Source of the DNA: Namhaeicola litoreus
Lineage (GTDB): Bacteria > Bacteroidota > Bacteroidia > Flavobacteriales > Flavobacteriaceae
DNA: 64,000 nucleotides
NCBI RefSeq assembly: GCF_042679565.1
Contig: NZ_JBHTMY010000003.1
Span: 1,240,001-1,304,000, forward strand
Direction of reading: 5' to 3'
In this document: positions 61,439 through 64,000 of the stretch, one piece after another
Numbering within the stretch: position 1 is the first letter of the stretch
Layout: every line of letters starts with the position of its first letter
Program-made: the position numbers and the translations under genes
The notes under the pieces: generated by a model
The model's database searches: none
Told to the model about the DNA's origin: nothing
Seen by the model: the letters and a program-made list of their open reading frames with translations, nothing else

Positions 61439-64000
61439 ATGATGAAAAACAATTTTATACGACTAGTATTTTTCCTAATCATTTCGACGGGATTTGCCCA
61501 AGTAAGTGAGGTATCTGTAGTTAGAAATGAAGATGGAATGAGATTGATGGTTAACGGAAATGATTTTATGATCAATGGTATGAATTGGGATTATATTCCA
61601 ATCGGCACAAATACGGTAAATGCTGATTTTTGGAACAAATCAGATGATATTATAAAAGCCGGACTAGATACTGAGATGTCTTTGTTGAAAAACATGAATG
61701 TCAATGTAATTCGCCAATATACTGGTGTACCCGCAAAATGGATCCAATACATATACGAAAACTATGGAATATACACCATGCTTAATCATTCCTTTGGGCG
61801 ATACGGCTTAACCTTAGATGGTGTTTGGACTCCTGTTACGAATTACGCTGATTCACGGACGCAAGAATACCTGCTCGAGGAAATTGATACCTTGGTTAAG
61901 GAATATGGTAATACCCCCGGACTTTTAATGTACCTATTGGGTAACGAGAATAATTACGGTTTGTTTTGGGCAGGAGCCGAAACTGAGGATTTTCCTGATG
62001 ACGAACAAGAAAAGCAATTTGTTGGAGAGCAACGTGGAAGACCCATGTACAGATTAATGAACGAGGCAGCAAAAAAAATAAAATCACAAGATTTTTCTCA
62101 CCCTGTAGCCATTTGTAATGGTGATGTTTTATTCATTGATATCATTGCAGAAGAATGTAAAGATATTGATATTTATGGTACGAATGCCTATCGTGGGATT
62201 TCATTCGGAGATATGTTTGAAGTAGTGAAGAATAAATTGAATATGCCAATTATGTTCACTGAATTTGGCGCTGATGCCTTTAATGCGATCAGCAATACTG
62301 AGGATCAAAAATCCCAAGCCTATTACTTAGTAGGAAATTGGAAAGAAATTTACGAAAACGCCGCAGGTTTGGGAAAAGCTAATAACTCTGTTGGAGGGTT
62401 TACCTTTCAATTTAGCGATGGTTGGTGGAAGTTTGGTTTTGACGATAGAAAATTTGAAGATCAACATGATAGCAATGCCTCTTGGTTCAACGGAGGCTAT
62501 GCCTTTGACGTAGATGGAACAGAAAATAATATGAATGAAGAATGGTTTGGTATATGTGCGAAAGGACCGACCAATGAAAGAGGTCTCTATGAATTATACC
62601 CTCGAGCTGCATATTATGCTTTGAAAGAGGCGCATAAACTAAATCCCTACGATGAAGGTATGAATCTAACTTTTGTCGATAATTATTTCAAGAACATTGA
62701 ATTAACAGATGCTATGCTCAGGGCACGTGGAGATGCTGCAGCCTTAGGTGCTATTAGCAATAAAAAGCTTTCAATCAGTAATTTAAGAGCAGAATTTACC
62801 ACCTTTAATACGGGAGGAAGTTTAATTACGACCCCCGAAGATCCAGACCCAGATAGTCAGGTTTACCCTAATCAACTTGGCTTTGATCATATGGAGTCTT
62901 TTTATATTGGTGTAGAGGCAAATCCAACTTCTAACATGCGTGCTAATGTGAATGTGAACATTGTTGGAAATGTGGCAGAAAACCCTATAGATCAAATTTT
63001 TTATGAAAATAGGGCTCGTACAAGATCAGTAAATACTGATGAGGGAAACTTACAAATATCTGATATCAATAGAGTACAAGTTTATACAGCTGAATATGAA
63101 TGGAATGCCAAAGATTTTGACCTTCGCGGTTTCTACAGAACAGGTCATTATCATTGGGGTTATGAAGGAGATTTCTTTGGTTTGTATCCGGAAGCCAATT
63201 ACGGTCCAAATTTAGACATTTACAACGGTGAAATTATCGGTTTTGAATTTGATGGTAAAAAAGTATTAGACGGTTTCAAAGCAGCTTTTGGACCTCAACT
63301 ATGGTGGGGTGCCAACCCGGCCGTTCTTTTAAAATATAGTCGTACGATTGAAAAATTTGACATCACCGCAGTTTATCACAATGATATCGATGACGCATCT
63401 CGGGCAGTTTCATCGATCGCCATACCTCTTCCTCGAACAAAAAGAGCAACACTTCATGTAAAAAGAGAGTTCGGACCATTCGGCATTGAAGTTGGTGGTA
63501 TCTGGGGAGGCCAACCCTTAAATGGTAGAGATTTTCAAATAGCCGAAATCAATCCAAATTTTAATCCAGATTCACCTGGATCTGACGCTAAATATATCGT
63601 ATATAATGATAAAGTAAATTCTGACGATAACTGGGGAGGAAAAGCCAAAATAACTTATTCGAGCGGTGCTTTTAATTGGTATGCTCAAGGTGCCATTATG
63701 GGTCTTGTGGCAAATGGTGGGGCAGATTATACGAAAACTTTTACTGGTTGGAGGTTAAAAGATTCCGGCAGTGGAAATCAATCGAACTTCCTGACAGGTT
63801 TTACTTATGGATTTGGTAATTTTCAAATTGCTCCAAATTTTTTGTGGCAAAGACCTCTTGTTGATCCCATGCCCGGAGATGTTCAAGCACCGGGAAGACT
63901 TAGAAATATTCAAGATGACCCTTTTGCTGTAAGAGGAAATAGAGAAACTACTGCTGGGGAATTATTACTGACCTATGATCCAACACCAGCAACCTGGATG
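61439..64000 (+). CDS. Exported glycosidase (clan A TIM barrel) fused to a predicted outer-membrane beta-barrel, 3' end outside window
   Basis: Open for 854 codons to the right edge with no stop. ATG at 61439 or 61442; a signal peptide follows (FLIISTGFAQ). The first part (about 25-420) resembles the GH2/GH5-like TIM barrel: MINGMNWDYIPIG, NMNVNVIRQYTG, MYLLGNENNYG with acid/base Glu170, and MPIMFTEFGAD with nucleophile Glu275. A linker (to about 475, containing PEDPDPDS) leads to a domain of alternating strands (FDLRGFYRTGHYHWGYEG, AAFGPQLWWGANPA, VGGIWGGQPLNGRDF, NFLTGFTYGFGNFQIAPNFL) like an outer-membrane porin. Short hairpins and aromatic-rich strands support the barrel. Substrate unknown; a beta-linked glycan is likely from the clan. 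Confidence 0.8.
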   Translation, partial: MMKNNFIRLVFFLIISTGFAQVSEVSVVRNEDGMRLMVNGNDFMINGMNWDYIPIGTNTVNADFWNKSDDIIKAGLDTEMSLLKNMNVNVIRQYTGVPAKWIQYIYENYGIYTMLNHSFGRYGLTLDGVWTPVTNYADSRTQEYLLEEIDTLVKEYGNTPGLLMYLLGNENNYGLFWAGAETEDFPDDEQEKQFVGEQRGRPMYRLMNEAAKKIKSQDFSHPVAICNGDVLFIDIIAEECKDIDIYGTNAYRGISFGDMFEVVKNKLNMPIMFTEFGADAFNAISNTEDQKSQAYYLVGNWKEIYENAAGLGKANNSVGGFTFQFSDGWWKFGFDDRKFEDQHDSNASWFNGGYAFDVDGTENNMNEEWFGICAKGPTNERGLYELYPRAAYYALKEAHKLNPYDEGMNLTFVDNYFKNIELTDAMLRARGDAAALGAISNKKLSISNLRAEFTTFNTGGSLITTPEDPDPDSQVYPNQLGFDHMESFYIGVEANPTSNMRANVNVNIVGNVAENPIDQIFYENRARTRSVNTDEGNLQISDINRVQVYTAEYEWNAKDFDLRGFYRTGHYHWGYEGDFFGLYPEANYGPNLDIYNGEIIGFEFDGKKVLDGFKAAFGPQLWWGANPAVLLKYSRTIEKFDITAVYHNDIDDASRAVSSIAIPLPRTKRATLHVKREFGPFGIEVGGIWGGQPLNGRDFQIAEINPNFNPDSPGSDAKYIVYNDKVNSDDNWGGKAKITYSSGAFNWYAQGAIMGLVANGGADYTKTFTGWRLKDSGSGNQSNFLTGFTYGFGNFQIAPNFLWQRPLVDPMPGDVQAPGRLRNIQDDPFAVRGNRETTAGELLLTYDPTPATWM

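Noticed and set aside
1..64000. Mobile elements, prophage, rRNA operon or replication origin
   Set aside because: No transposase, integrase, phage genes, rRNA-like sequence or DnaA-box cluster was recognised on either strand. No SusC/SusD pair is seen either; if the right-edge genes belong to a polysaccharide locus, those parts lie outside.

Overview
The window is chromosomal DNA of a low-GC member of the Bacteroidota, most likely a marine-type Flavobacteriaceae; I cannot fix the genus. The evidence is lineage-typical gene content and order (bamD, Bacteroidetes-type omega, coaBC, porD/DUF4835, recN), Bacteroidetes-style promoters (TTG, about 20 bp, TAnnTTTG), a Nudix-type sugar regulator, a GH97 enzyme and a triple-tyrosine sensor-regulator. 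Nearly all of the sequence is coding. I saw no rRNA, CRISPR array, insertion sequence or prophage, and only one tRNA.

Region 1 (1-10.1 kb) is housekeeping: the 5' end of pcm, a Gfo/Idh oxidoreductase with a fatty-acid hydroxylase and 3-hydroxyacyl-CoA dehydrogenase, then on the minus strand nnr, accA, an EamA transporter, lptG, tgt and ychF. Region 2 (10.2-17.2 kb) is a short exopolysaccharide operon read on the minus strand from a clear promoter: wza-like lipoprotein, wzc-like tyrosine kinase with a (Tyr-Gly)9 tail, phosphoglycosyl transferase, UDP-sugar dehydrogenase and UDP-glucuronate 4-epimerase. It ends in a decayed manA and has no flippase, polymerase or further glycosyltransferase here.

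Region 3 (17.2-32.5 kb) holds a methyltransferase, a PduO-type cobalamin adenosyltransferase, a DUF2795 protein, secA, menE, a family 2 glycosyltransferase, fabI, the recN-porD-coaBC-omega-bamD block, ferritin and dapA. Region 4 (32.5-46.8 kb) holds a 5'-nucleotidase split into two genes in swapped order, a CPA1 antiporter, cutC with glycosylasparaginase, a tryptophanase, divIC, udk and a SulP-Usp-SulP anion-transport set.

Region 5 (46.8-56.7 kb) is a sugar-utilisation cluster. A minus-strand operon (Nudix-like regulator, xylB, xylA, Gfo/Idh oxidoreductase, galM) is divergent from galK-galT, with a palindrome between the two arms and a GH97 enzyme of the retaining, alpha-galactosidase-like type alongside. 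Together these would release and channel galactose and xylose into central metabolism.

Region 6 (56.7-64 kb) holds a DUF481 barrel protein, tRNA-Pro(GGG), a 936-residue membrane-spanning sensor with a LuxR-type DNA-binding end and no kinase, and a large gene cut by the right edge. That gene joins an exported clan-A-type glycosidase domain to what looks like an outer-membrane beta-barrel. Two perfect 14-bp direct repeats, 21 bp apart, sit just upstream of its candidate promoter. This sensor, repeats and hydrolase-barrel unit is the most unusual part of the window.
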